NCBI GenBank assembly: GCA_014058105.1
Contig: JACGCM010001329.1
Coordinates: 930,001-994,000, forward strand
Source: Kingdonia uniflora
Taxonomy: Eukaryota > Streptophyta > Magnoliopsida > Ranunculales > Circaeasteraceae
Reading direction: 5' to 3'
Length of the DNA stretch: 64,000 bases
The notes under the pieces were generated by a model that ran no database searches, was not told the DNA's origin, and saw only the letters and a list, made by a program, of their open reading frames with translations. The translations under genes and the position numbers were made by a program. Below are positions 55,060-64,000 of this stretch, one piece after another; position 1 is the first letter of the stretch; every line of letters starts with the position of its first letter.

Positions 55060-56230
55060 TCTCAAAATTGGTGATTTGCTATATAGGAAATGTGGTAGAA
55101 AACCAAATAGTATATCCTGCCCCACTTTCTCTACATGGCAGTCACGTCACATTATTGTCTCTTTTTCCTTCTCTCTTACAAAGATTTGAAACATCACATT
55201 GTTGTCTTTCCCTCTCTCTCTCTTACAAACCACCTTCTTTCTTTTTCTCTCTCTCTTACAAACCAAACTTTGTTATACTCACCACCATTAGAGTGTAATT
55301 CGAAATCCCTAAACCTTCCCTAAATTCCCTCCATTAAATCTCTTTCTCTCTGTCAAACAGTTATTTTCTCTTAGACAGTTTCTCTCTATTGTACTCATCG
55401 TTAGAGACAGAGGAGACAAGTTTCATTTCATTAGGATTTCCCTTCATCTTTTCCCCATCTTTTCCAGGAAGGAAATAAGGTATGAATAATTTACTGTTGC
55501 GTTAAATATTGGGGTCCCAAATATTGGAGAACGGAGAGAAAATAGAAATTGGCATCAATTTAAAGGTATTATAATTCCCAGTTATACCTTGACAATAATT
55601 CCCCAATAATTATAGTATTTCATTTATCCCCAAAAAGTATAGTTCATTTGCAATCAAAATTGGAAATTTCTTTTTCCTCTGTGCATTGTACCCCTAGTTC
55701 ATGTCTCCCTTATGCATTGGATAGGCAAAATTATCAAATTTGATAATATGACAATGGGATTAGAGTTATAGAAACTTGGTATTGTCAAATTCGACAAATT
55801 AACTATGAAATTAGACTTAATTAAAAAAAGAAATTATCGAAATTTATAATTTTACTATAAAATTGGACTAAGAAAAACATAAATTATCAAAATTGACAAT
55901 TTAACAAATTTAATTGGAGTTATGAAACAAAAAATTGTCGAGATCGACAATTATGATCATGTACATGAAGCATTATATATATAACATTATCGATTTCGAT
56001 AATTTCTAAGTACAATTGGAGTTATATATAAGAGTATATTGTCAATTTCGACAATATTTCCTTGAGACTTAGACTAATTTCCATCAAATTGTGTACAGGT
56101 ACACCATTAAAGAGAAATCCCCTCCTACAGCTTCCAATAGAAGAAAAAGAGAGTTGGAGAGAGTAGACCTGAAGCACCTAGACTTTGAAAATCTAGTTAC
56201 ATATAAGAGAAGAAAAAAAAGAATGCTGAG
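55060..56230 (+). promoter_or_regulatory. Gene-like promoter, leader and apparent 5'UTR intron
   Basis: A CT-rich tract with repeated TCTCTCTCTTACAAACCA blocks (55150-55270) and CTCTCTGTCAAACAG leads to GAAATAAG then GTATGAAT (about 55480), a plausible donor. A TGTACAG acceptor lies at about 56098. The roughly 620-bp stretch between would be a leader intron and holds the hairpin array. A purine-rich second leader part reaches the ATG at 56231. Confidence 0.45.
55728..56058 (+). repeat. Array of seven covarying short palindromes, about 51-bp period
   Basis: Seven palindromes are centred near 55738, 55791, 55841, 55891, 55941, 55994 and 56047. Examples: ATTATCAAATTTGATAAT (perfect), AATTGTCGAGATCGACAATT, ATTATCGATTTCGATAAT, ATATTGTCAATTTCGACAAT. 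Between units the arms change together: TATC pairs with GATA in units 1 and 6, TGTC with GACA in units 2, 5 and 7. Units 3 and 4 have one mismatch. Spacers keep traces of (A/G)TTAGA.TTA or AATTGGAGTTAT. It is a tandem array whose base pairing, rather than its sequence, has been kept. Confidence 0.8.
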
Positions 56231-56407
56231 ATGACAACAGTGGTCCCTCCAAATATTGTTAAACAATACCCTCCAAACAGTGTTGAAACTACAAATGAGG
56301 GTGTTTTTGAACACAATGGAGCTTATGCTGAAGATGGTAACGAGGTTCGGGTGACTAAGGGTTCTCAAATTCAGAGTGAGTCAGCCCAAGCTGCTTTGGG
56401 AGCTTAA
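56231..56407 (+). CDS. Short unknown ORF (58 aa), remnant of a gene
   Basis: The first ATG after the apparent leader intron opens MTTVVPPNIVKQYPPNSVET, TNEGVFEHNGAYAEDGNEVR, VTKGSQIQSESAQAALGA and stops at TAA 56405. Another frame continues downstream (AAVNNEEVGPNYTSLLRSFE) up to the Tat junction near 56570, so the gene was probably longer and truncated by that junction. The protein is acidic and apparently disordered. No family recognised. Confidence 0.4.
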   Translation: MTTVVPPNIVKQYPPNSVETTNEGVFEHNGAYAEDGNEVRVTKGSQIQSESAQAALGA

Positions 56408-56571
56408 CCAACATTCCTAATAAATTGTAATGTTAATATAGATAGTGCGGGGAAGAATTGTGATCGTAGTTCTAGGCGTAATTGTGAAGATGAGGCAGCT
56501 GTAAACAACGAAGAGGTTGGCCCTAATTATACTAGTTTGCTCAGGAGCTTCGAGTACCATAGGCTAGAAGG

Positions 56572-57460
56572 AAAGGGGTAAAGAGTCTACAACTTTTCTT
56601 GGTATTGTTCGATAGGCCCATTGGACATGCTGTAATTCCTGAACCCATCATCCTTTCTTTGCATTGACACATTTCATGAGACCGTCGACTATTGTTTTAT
56701 TGATTGCTTTGACCTGACCGTAACCTTGGGGGTAGTAAGGTGTTGAGGGGGAGGGGATGAAGTACTTGAGGAAATTTCTGACTTTGTTCCCAAAAAATAG
56801 TGGACCATTGTCATATCAAATCATATGAGGGATCCGAACCGTGCAATGATGTTTTCCCATAGGAATTTGATGACTTCTTCTTCTCTGGTTCGACACAAAG
56901 GTACAGCTTCGACCCATTTGGTAAAATAATCTGTTGCAACAAGGATATTCTCTCGGCTGCCCGAAGCCTTGGGAAAAGGACCAATGAGATCGATGGCCCA
57001 GCATTTGAATAGCCAAGAGACTTGGCTAAAATGGAGGTCTTGTGAAGGGCTATAGATATCATGGGCATGGCGCTGACATTTGTCACAATGTTTGGTGTAC
57101 TCTTCTGCTTAATTTTTCATGATGGGCCAGAATAAACCTTGGGATACGGCTCGAAGGGCCATAGATCTACCGGTAGTATGAGCACCGCAATTTCCTTAAT
57201 GGAGTTCGGATAGGATTATAGAGGCTTCATCTTGAGAGATACACCGAAGGAGGATGCCATTTGGGGGTTTACAATGTAACTCGCGTTTGTGGATAGTATT
57301 TCTGCGGCAGTTCTCTAATAATGATTGTTTGACTTTGGGATCATCTGGGAGGATAGCATTGTTGAAGTAATCGAGGAATGGAGTACGCCAGTCGTCTGGA
57401 TCGAGACTTTTGCTGCCAGTATTGATGGTATTGACTTCTATCTGGTCGATACTTGGGCGT
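56572..57460 (-). pseudogene. Tat integrase, truncated
   Basis: In minus orientation: IHKRELHCKPPNGILLRCIS and ILSELH (the start lies in the same frame as the RNase-H-like ORF), then CHQCQRHA-like KCQRHAHDIYSP, AIDLIGPFPKASG-like segments and the late motifs IVDGLMKCVNAK and WVQELQHVQWAYRTIPR. This fits the HHCC and DDE parts of a Ty3/gypsy integrase with several frame changes. The C-terminus is missing at the junction. Confidence 0.7.
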
Positions 57461-57469
57461 TCGAGTACT

Positions 57470-57951
57470 TTGATATGGAGGGTTCGAGACTCGGATTGGC
57501 CTAGCATAGCTGCTATGTAGGTGAGGACATCTGCATGTCTATTTTCACCTCGAGGGTAGTGGGTGATAGAAATATTTTTAGGGAAACGGTCCATGCGCTG
57601 GCGGACGAGGACAGAATATTCGGCCATGCGACCATTGGCTTGACTTTCACTGGAGTACTATCTTTGAATGAGTTGGGAATCTATGGAAAATACAAGTTTT
57701 GGGATGCCGAGGTCGAGTGCGAAGTCGAGGCCATGGATCAGAGATTCATACTCGGCCTCGTTGTTGGAGCATTCAAATTTTAACTTAACTGCCTTCTCTA
57801 TTCGATCATTAGTAGGTGTAACCAAGACGATACCTATCCCCGAACCATTTGGTCCAGCGGATCCATCTGTGAAAAGTCGTCCGCCTGTGTTAGGGTTCCA
57901 TGGGTCAATAGGTTCTGGCTGGTCCTCAGGTAGGTCATCTTCGTGTTCCTC
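57470..57951 (-). pseudogene. Tat second RNase-H-like domain
   Basis: LFTDGSAGPNGSGIGIVLVT, CSNNEAEYESLIHGLDFALD, LGIPKLVFSIDSQLI and HYPRGENRHADVLTYIAAML show the TDGS, E-x-x-x-L and N..AD positions of an archaeal-type RNase H. This extra domain between RNase H and integrase is a recognised feature of Tat elements. The solo LTR at 57952-58515 sits just upstream of it in the reading frame. Confidence 0.8.
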
Positions 57952-58515
57952 TAATCCACAATACGATTGAGAATCTTTTAGTTAGTAGAGAACCACGAAG
58001 AACACCAAAATTGGGAAAAAATAAAGCTTCAATTGCTTAATAAAAATGTAGTAGATTACAATGAATCACTCCAAAAACCTTTGGCTTCTCTCAGAACTCT
58101 TTCAGATCTAACATAAGAAAGAAAGATAACCTAAGTTCCCTTTATATAGAGGGAACTTGAAATTACCAAATAAAATGCGTCTCGAGGCAAAATAATGCCT
58201 GAGAATCAAAACACCGCCATATTTGTTCAAACGAACTAGGGAGTCGTTCGAACGACTTTACGATAAATTGGTCTAAAACCATAGAAAAGTTATTTGGTCG
58301 TTCGAACGAAACCCAACTCGTTCGAACGAAATATTACTCTGGACCAAAATTCCTGAAGACATGACAACTCATTCGAATGGCACTCAACTTCGTTCGAGCG
58401 AAATATAGCTCTGGGCCAAAATTCTAGAAGACATGATAACTCATTCGAACGAGACTCAACTTTGTTCGAACGACTTTGATAAACCTTCAAATAACTTTAG
58501 ATTCTCCTGAATTAT
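57952..58515 (-). mobile_element. Solo LTR (564 bp), TAATCCA family, TSD TCCTC
   Basis: Plus-strand ends TAATCCACAATACG and TTCTCCTGAATTA. It is flanked by a perfect duplication TCCTC (57947-57951 and 58516-58520). It aligns with the LTRs at 38385 and 41102 and carries at least five TCGTTCGAACGA-type palindromes. Removing it rejoins the Tat frame (VEDINWEE then HEDDLPEDQPEP). Confidence 0.9.
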
Positions 58516-58519
58516 CCTC

Positions 58520-59014
58520 CCAGTTGATATCTTCGACCGAGAAGTCAACGATGAAATCGGCTACTATTTGGCCATTCTGGGATATCTGCTTCTCAAATGT
58601 AATGCCATGTTTACTAAGATAAACAGACCACTGTTGCACTTGCCTAGATTTCCCTTTCTTACTGAGTACTTCTCGAAAGGGATAACTTGTTATAACACGG
58701 ATGGGGTGAGCTTGAAAATATGGTTTGAGTTTGCTGGCTGAATAAACGAGGGTGAGGAGCAAACACCCAAGTTTCATGTATCGAGTTTCTGTAGGTGTCA
58801 GGGCTTTCCTGATAAAATATACAGGTTTCTCGATGTTTAATTCGAGTCGAATGAGGATAGAACTGATAGAGGTATCGGTGACCGCGAGGTATAAGGAGAA
58901 AGTTTCGCCTTCGATAGAGGTGCTGATAATGGGTGGTCGGCTAAGGTATGTTTTGAGCTCGAGGAAGGCCTGTTCACAGTCAGGTGTCCAGTTAATCTCA
59001 GGGTTGTTTTTCAT
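58520..59014 (-). pseudogene. Tat RNase H
   Basis: INWTPDCEQAFLELKTYLSR, PPIISTSIEGETFSLYLAVT, KPVYFIRKALTPTETRYMKL, SYPFREVLSKKGKSRQVQQW and GQIVADFIVDF match the tether and RNase H of plant Ty3/gypsy elements. The usual D-A-S of the catalytic strand reads V-T-D. Confidence 0.82.
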
Positions 59015-59099
59015 TTTTGCTTTGTGGACGCCTTGGTCGCGTAAGAGAGAAAAATATCAAGCACAACGGTCTGATGATTTGGAAATAAAACGGTTGAGG

Positions 59100-60180
59100 G
59101 CCACTATTTTACCAGCCACTTTTTGGACATCTTTTTTGGTTTAGGGCGAAGGCATGTCAATAAGGGTCGGATATGGGTAGGGTCGATCTCGATACCTTGT
59201 TTACTAATAAGTTGGCCTAAAAATTTGCCAGACGAAACACCAAATTGGCATTTTTCTGGGTTAAGTTTCATGTTACATGTTTGAAGTATCGAAAAGACTT
59301 CGGTTAAGTCCTGGATGTGGGTCTGTTTTAGGAGGCTCTTGCATAACATGTCGTCGATGTAAACTTTGACCGACTTGCCAAGCAAGGGATTAAACATGGT
59401 TGTTGCGAGGCGTTGGTAGGTGGCACCAGCATTTTTAAGGCCGAAGGGAATGATATTAAAACAGTAAAAGCCATGTTCAGTGATGAAAGAAGTTTTAAGT
59501 TGATCCTCGGGGAGGAGGGGTACCTGATTTTAACTCGAAGCTGCATCCATCATTGACAGGCGCTCGTGTCCAGCAGTAGCATCGAGGAGTACTGAAATGA
59601 TCGGAAAGGAAAATTGTCATTCGGTGTATGCTTGCTGAGGTCTGTGAAGTTGAGGTAAATTCTGATCTTGCCATTCTTTTTAGGAACTGTAACTATGTTG
59701 GATATCCAGTCAGCATACTTGACTTCTCTGATAAAACCCTCGGCTATGAGTTTGTCTACTTCGAGGTTTAGTGCTTCTTAAATTTTTGGTGCCAAGGTAT
59801 GCTTCTTCTGTTTTACTTCTATGGAATGGGGGATAAGGTCGAGGCAATGGCGTGCCAAATTAGGGTCAACACCGGGAATTTCCTAAAATGTCTATGCGAA
59901 GAAGTTTATATTTGCTCAAAGGATGACTGCAAGTTTGAGGTGCTCTGCTTCCTCTAGAAAGGTTCCAATGAATGTACTTCAACCAGGATAGTCGAGTTTA
60001 ATGTAAACAGTTGGTTCGATGGGTGAGATAGCGGATGTCGAAGGTATGGGGACAGAAGGGGATAGTGATTATTATGAGAGGCTGATGAGTTTCCAGGTTT
60101 GATTGATCTTCAGATGCTCACATGAACGGGCGAGGCGTTGAGAGTCTTTTAAATTCCATGTACCACAGGGGGTAGTGAAA
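59100..60180 (-). pseudogene. Tat reverse transcriptase
   Basis: The palm motif is KVYIDDMLCKS (Y-I-D-D), followed by LTEVFSILQTCNMKLNPEKC, QFGVSSGKFLGQLISKQGIE and IDPTHIRPLL. Upstream in other frames are FNIIPFGLKNAGATYQRL-like and SMMDAASS pieces. Frameshifts near 59400 and 59530 break the gene. Confidence 0.8.
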
Positions 60181-60227
60181 TAATGGGTCTGATGATAAGT
60201 CAAAGGTATGGCACGCATGGCATGGAG

Positions 60228-60845
60228 TTAGTCGCGCCCGAAGATACCAAGGTATTCAGACATCTTATCGATGACAAGAAAGCGGGTTTGAAGTATGACT
60301 GGGCCGGTGGTGACTGGAAGGCTGATTCGACCAACGGCAACTTTGGTAGCCCCGTTAAAACCTTTCAGTTCGACATTGGCTGCAGTGATGAGGTCTATTT
60401 TGCTCATGGCTTGGACGGTCTGCAGGAAGAGTATATCGGTTGTACTTCCTGTATTGATAGGCATGGTGTGGAGGACGAGGTGTTCGACCTTAATCATGAT
60501 GACTAAAGGGTCGGAGTGGGGAAAACAAACATGCGATGTATCGCAGTCGATGAACGAGATGCCTTCGGGTCGAGGGCAAAGACTTGATTCAGGCATGAGG
60601 GTGGGCAGCTTTTCCAGGTAAGTGAGTTTGTAACATTCTTCAACACGCTTGCATTTTCTCTTGGAACGACTGCTGTCGATATTATTTACTCCAATGAAAT
60701 GAAGTTGGTAGATGTGAACCTCGGCATGGTCGGCCGAAGGGGCGGGTTGAGGTTTAAGGTGCGACCCGTCAAGGTAGCTGGGAAGTTCGGCAACATACTG
60801 ATGTAGACGACCAGCCTTGAGTATTATTTCGAGAGAGCCCTGCAA
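60228..60845 (-). pseudogene. Tat protease region
   Basis: ISFIDCDTSHVCFPHSDPLV and IKVEHLVLHTMPINTGSTTD then ILFLQTVQAM correspond to the Tat aspartic protease. The active-site D-T/N-G reads N-T-G, so the catalytic Asp is lost. LKGFNGATKVAVGRISLPVT and FLVIDKMSEYLGIFGRD follow, the usual second half. Confidence 0.75.
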
Positions 60846-61168
60846 GGTGAAGCATTTATTGGTGTAGTAATAGTTACACTTGTGGTTGGCGTAGTAAGGT
60901 TTGCCTGGTTTGACCTCGATGGGGAAAGGGATACGCCATATGGGGTCTGCCTGTATCTATGGTAGAAGGGTGTTGATGGGGGCAGTGAGTCTAGGTAGGA
61001 CTGGATTTGGTCATTTTTGGCGACCTTCTACAGTATTATCAGAGTGAGGGCATTTGTGGCTCTCAGTCTCCTGTGAGATAGGAGCAATTAGGGGTACAGA
61101 AGTAGAGGGTCGCCTTTGTCGAGGTTTATTTGGGTTGGGGATTGAAGGCTGCCCCTGTTTATGCGATT

Positions 61169-61940
61169 CTAGGAGGCGTTAAAATTCGATATAGCCATTG
61201 ACATTTGAGAGAATCTCCTCGAGGGTTCGAGGTTTATGGAGGACCAAGTACTCTTTGACACGACTGTTATCAGGTAAAATGTTCGAGTATGCGAGTACAG
61301 CGTTCGCGCAGTCATGGCTTTCGAATTTACGCAACTCATCAAGGAACCTCTTAGTAAAGAACTCAAGGGTTTCACTGGGGGATTTCCTGAAGTTGAAGAG
61401 GGCATCGACTCTGACCTCTCTGTCTTTGTTGAAGGCAAATTGGGCAATAAAATGATGAGATAGTTGATCGAAACTCTGAATAGAGCCACTGGGAAGGTTA
61501 TGATAACATCGAAGAGAGCTATCTGTGAGGCTTGTAGGAAAAAGGTGGCATATCAGGTTGTCAGCTGTGGAGTAAAGGCTTAGGGCATTTTAAAATTCGA
61601 GAATATAGGATTGAGGGTCGGTGTTGTGGTATTTACTGATTTTTGGGGCTCGGAAATTAGGAGGCACCTCGATAGCGAGGAGCTTGGGACAAAGAGGGTT
61701 ATTCAACCGACTCCATGAGTTTGGAGTTGGGCTCGCACTGGCGCAGATGACAGGTTGGATTTTGTAATCGAAGTCTTTTTGTACACAATAGGTAGGATAA
61801 GGGGAGGATAGAGGGATTCGAGGATGATGAGGCTGAGGGTTTGGTATGTTATCGGCGCTGCGCTCCCCGAGACATTCTCGAGCAGGGCGGCATTTGGGGT
61901 GTCTGGAGAAGTGAAGGGTGGAGTCAGAGGAGTCTTCCAT
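61169..61940 (-). pseudogene. Tat gag
   Basis: Read in more than one frame: LLAIEVPPNFRAPKISKYHN, TDPQSYILEF, then, after a frame change, CHLFPTSLTDSSLRCYHNLP, QSFDQLSHHFIAQFAFNKDR, SPSETLEFFTKRFLDELRKF. This is the Retrotrans_gag pattern (DP..H...F, F...L...A..W, W..L...F...F). An ATG-started N-terminal piece begins at 61940. Confidence 0.75.
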
Positions 61941-62409
61941 GGGGTGAATACTCAGATGGATGGAGCCAGTAGGGGGGCACCCTCAACGCCGATATGGACC
62001 GGGGGTACTTCATATTATGGTAGAGGCCCCCATCTAGAGTGGCTAGATATGCACAACAGGGCTGGTGTTCGAGATGGTAGAGGAGCATCTAGAGGTTGTA
62101 GTCGTTATAACTCTCAGATTGTGTTGCGCAATTCATCGATGACACGGTTTTATCTATCGGCATCATCCAAACGGCGATGTCGCTCGGCTTCAAACTCTTG
62201 CCGGTGCTTTTTGCATTCCAGGTGCAGTTGTGTTTGGTGTCGCTCCTCAGCTTGAGCGAATTGCTGGAAATACAGGGCGAGCTAGGCGGCCACTCCGTCG
62301 ACAGAGTTGCCGGCATGGGTGGAAGTAGAACGGAGGGTGGGTGCCATTGGGAATGATCTGTAGGAGTTGAAAAAGGGAAAAAATGAGGTAAGGGAGATTG
62401 GTAGAGTGG

Positions 62410-62430
62410 GCAGGCACAGACGACACCAAA
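62410..62430 (-). other. Primer binding site of the Tat element
   Basis: In element orientation TTTGGTGTCGTCTGTGCC follows the LTR end CCCCTACA. It resembles the TTGGCGCCGTCTGTGGG site of many Tat-lineage elements, with changes. Confidence 0.65.
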
Positions 62431-63117
62431 TGTAGGGGCCTAACCTCGTGTGGAGGAGAAGTTGGCCCTTGCACTACGGCTTTATCATCTATCAAAGGAT
62501 TCAAGCATATAATCTATAAAATGAGTAACCTATTGACAATATACTTGCGTGGAGGCCTAGAATGGGTCTCTCCACGACTTCTGATGAGGATTTTAAAGTG
62601 ATTGTATATTACTGTTGAGTAGTCGAAGGTTTGAGCACTGTGTGTTTTACTGGAAGGTCGAAGATAAACTGTAAGGGCTCTGGGGTTAGATTTTGTAACC
62701 ACTCTTTGATTCCCCCTCCCTTATATTTATAGATCATAGGAAGGGCTAAGTCAGCAAGGTAGGTCACATTACAAGGGTACAATTTGGGTATCAGGCGGGT
62801 ATCCCAGAGTTGGTGTTGACGCCAGAAATGTCTGGTCTGGTACTGTACTCTGGCACTGTAGCTGTTGTTGGCTCTGTCACTGTAGCTGCAAGGACCAACA
62901 ACAGCACCGTTCTTGTCTGGTGAGCTGGCTGTCTGACACGTGTCTGCAAAATGTTTCTGATACTGATGTAGAGTCGAGGCTTCGTCTTTGAACATCATCT
63001 TCGTGTATTCTTGGAAAGCTTATTTATGGATATAATGGGCTTCAAGGTTTGTATGTAGGCTTCGATGTAGCCTTTGAGTGTTCGACTGAGGTAGAAGGCT
63101 GTGAGTAGGCTATTATA
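62431..63117 (-). repeat. LTR (687 bp) shared by two Tat elements
   Basis: In minus orientation it begins TATAATAGCCTACTC and ends GTTAGGCCCCTACA, with TATA box CTATAAATATAAGGG (about 62730). Its 3' side abuts a primer site, so it is the 5' LTR of the element to its left. Its 5' side is preceded by a polypurine tract and an antisense ORF, so it is also the 3' LTR of an element to its right. Confidence 0.7.
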
Positions 63118-63131
63118 TTCGCCCCTACTCA
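63118..63131 (-). other. Polypurine tract of the right-hand Tat element
   Basis: TGAGTAGGGGCGAA in element orientation abuts the LTR. Same GGGGCGA type as at 49469-49480. Confidence 0.6.
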
Positions 63132-63291
63132 GCAGGGGCCTCGGAATTAGGTGTAGAGGCGTTTGCTGAGAAAGACTGTTGGTTATTAAAAGTTGAAAGG
63201 TTGACTTTGACTTGTTGGAATTCCGAGGGAAGTAATAAAGGAAGGTAGTTAAGGAGATGTGGTGATTTCGGAGTAATAAAGGAGGTTAGTC

Positions 63292-63303
63292 AGGGTATAA
63301 ATT
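63292..63303 (+). promoter_or_regulatory. TATA box of the second antisense ORF
   Basis: GGGTATAAATTT lies about 78 bp upstream of the ATG at 63374, matching the spacing at 49731/49810. Confidence 0.55.
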
Positions 63304-63373
63304 TAGGTTATGAGGGGTAAATATTGCACATTCTTCGTCTTTAATCTCTTCTTTTGCTTTATGTGAAAAGTCC

Positions 63374-63735
63374 ATGGATACTACTCTGAATACTCGTTAT
63401 CAGAAAAGAATGAGGTTTGCTAGGGATCGTCGCATAGGGAAAAAAGCTGTTGAACTGAAGTTAAAGTTCTTCGGTGACCATGAGCTTGACTGAGACATGC
63501 CTGAGCTGGTAGAGTTGAAGTCAGGGGAACCCATCAATGGGGAGTCATATGCTTAGTTACGGGGGCAGATGAAGTTTCAATTTACGACAGCTGAGGAACG
63601 CTACCTTTTGCTGTCGAGTTTGGCCGAGCATCTCGTTTAGGCGAAGGAACATTTGGGGGCGTAGGGCTCGGCGAGCGGAGCTGGCCCGTCTAAAAATAGG
63701 GTGGATTCTTCTAAAGGTGGAGGCAAGGTGGTGAT
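63374..63735 (+). pseudogene. Antisense extra ORF of the right-hand Tat element, with stops
   Basis: From the ATG at 63374 it reads MDTTLNTRYQKRMRFARDRR, IGKKAVELKLKFFGDHELD, a TGA at 63491, DMPELVELKSGEPINGESYA, a TAG, then LRGQMKFQFTTAEERYLLLS, SLAEHLV, TAG, AKEHLGA, TAG and GSASGAGPSKNRVDSSKGGG. A basic start and the ELKLKFF.D..L segment resemble the ORF at 49810. Four stops show decay. Its strand is opposite to the retroelement. Confidence 0.55.
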
Positions 63736-64000
63736 GATGGGGTTTTTTTTTGTAGGACTGTATTTGAAGGTTTTTGTTGTTTTTGTTGTTTGTATATATG
63801 TCTGAACTTGCAAGTTTATGTTTCTACTGTTGTTATCTGCGGAATGGAATGAGAAGAGCATTTTTCTACAATTTTGTTGTTCTTTTATTGTCTGGTAGAT
63901 ATGGTAATCGAATAGATTTGTAGCCGCGGTATCGAGTATATCTCTTCAAATGTTAACATCTAGAAACGATTACCTTCGGAGGAAAATTGAGTTCGAAGTA
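63736..64000. other. Right edge, T-rich
   Basis: T-rich sequence (TTGTTGTTTTTGTTG) after the antisense ORF, probably its 3'UTR or the interior of the right-hand Tat element. No gene seen. Confidence 0.4.

Larger units (their letters stand above)
56572..62430 (-). mobile_element. Tat-lineage Ty3/gypsy element, internal region, 3' end missing
   Basis: Running right to left from the LTR at 62431-63117: gag, protease, RT, RNase H, a second RNase-H-like domain, and integrase. The presence of two RNase H domains before integrase is a mark of the Tat lineage. Integrase breaks off near 56572 next to unrelated sequence, so the 3' region and 3' LTR of this copy are lost. A solo LTR (57952-58515) interrupts it. 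Stops and frameshifts show it is old. Confidence 0.85.

Noticed and set aside
48852..63117. One complete 14-kb Tat element between the LTRs at 48852 and 62431
   Set aside because: The two LTRs match only at their extreme ends, and the integrase breaks off at 56572 with unrelated genic sequence before the left LTR. They are better explained as two different elements.

Overview
The window is nuclear DNA of a flowering plant, most likely a eudicot. It is AT-rich, has plant-type splice sites (GTAAG donors, pyrimidine-rich acceptors) and consists mostly of transposable elements inserted into one another. I see no bacterial operons, rRNA, tRNA or CRISPR array. The only long uninterrupted gene is a hAT-transposase-derived ORF at 12716-14374. 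Almost everything else is a broken transposon gene or a captured fragment of a host gene. All calls rest on reading the sequence; no database search was run.

Region by region. 1-5 kb: fragments of an AGO4-like Argonaute, a legume-type lectin and a LINE reverse transcriptase, all on the minus strand. 5-15 kb: two diverged copies of a hAT-derived gene. The left copy (7724-9540) is dead and holds a solo LTR and a MITE. The right copy (12716-14374) is open. Around them lie two non-autonomous hAT elements (one with a perfect 8-bp target duplication) and a second solo LTR of the same family. 15.15-44.25 kb: one very large Mutator-like element (MULE) with matching inverted ends. It carries a DUF1985/Ulp1-protease gene on the plus strand, small accessory ORFs, and a MuDR-type transposase on the minus strand. 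The transposase is split by a 9.4-kb Athila-type Ty3/gypsy element (28305-37695, TSD ATAAA) sitting in an intron, and by a 3.2-kb deleted Ty3/gypsy element (38385-41590, TSD GTAAG/GTAAA) sitting in an exon. Without these the MULE is about 16.5 kb, consistent with the Ulp1-carrying (Kaonashi-like) type.

44.7-48.85 kb: a decayed Ty1/copia element, cut off by the 3' LTR of a Tat-lineage Ty3/gypsy element (48852-49468). Next to that LTR is an ORF in the opposite orientation with its own TATA box. 50.3-56.5 kb: mostly non-coding sequence, with a fragment of an inositol-polyphosphate 5-phosphatase, orphan exons, and a short gene-like unit whose apparent 5'UTR intron holds seven covarying hairpins about 51 bp apart. 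56.57-63.1 kb: a second Tat-lineage element on the minus strand (gag, protease, RT, two RNase H domains, partial integrase) interrupted by a solo LTR. Its 5' LTR seems to be shared with a further Tat element that runs off the right edge.

As a system, the MULE gene set (transposase, Ulp1-like protease, small accessory ORFs, shared ATTTGTCATTTG-type intron repeats) is the most coherent unit. The most unexpected signals are the covarying hairpin array (55.73-56.06 kb), a 12-bp palindrome TCGTTCGAACGA recurring in unrelated element families, and an intact hAT-derived ORF that lacks one catalytic aspartate.
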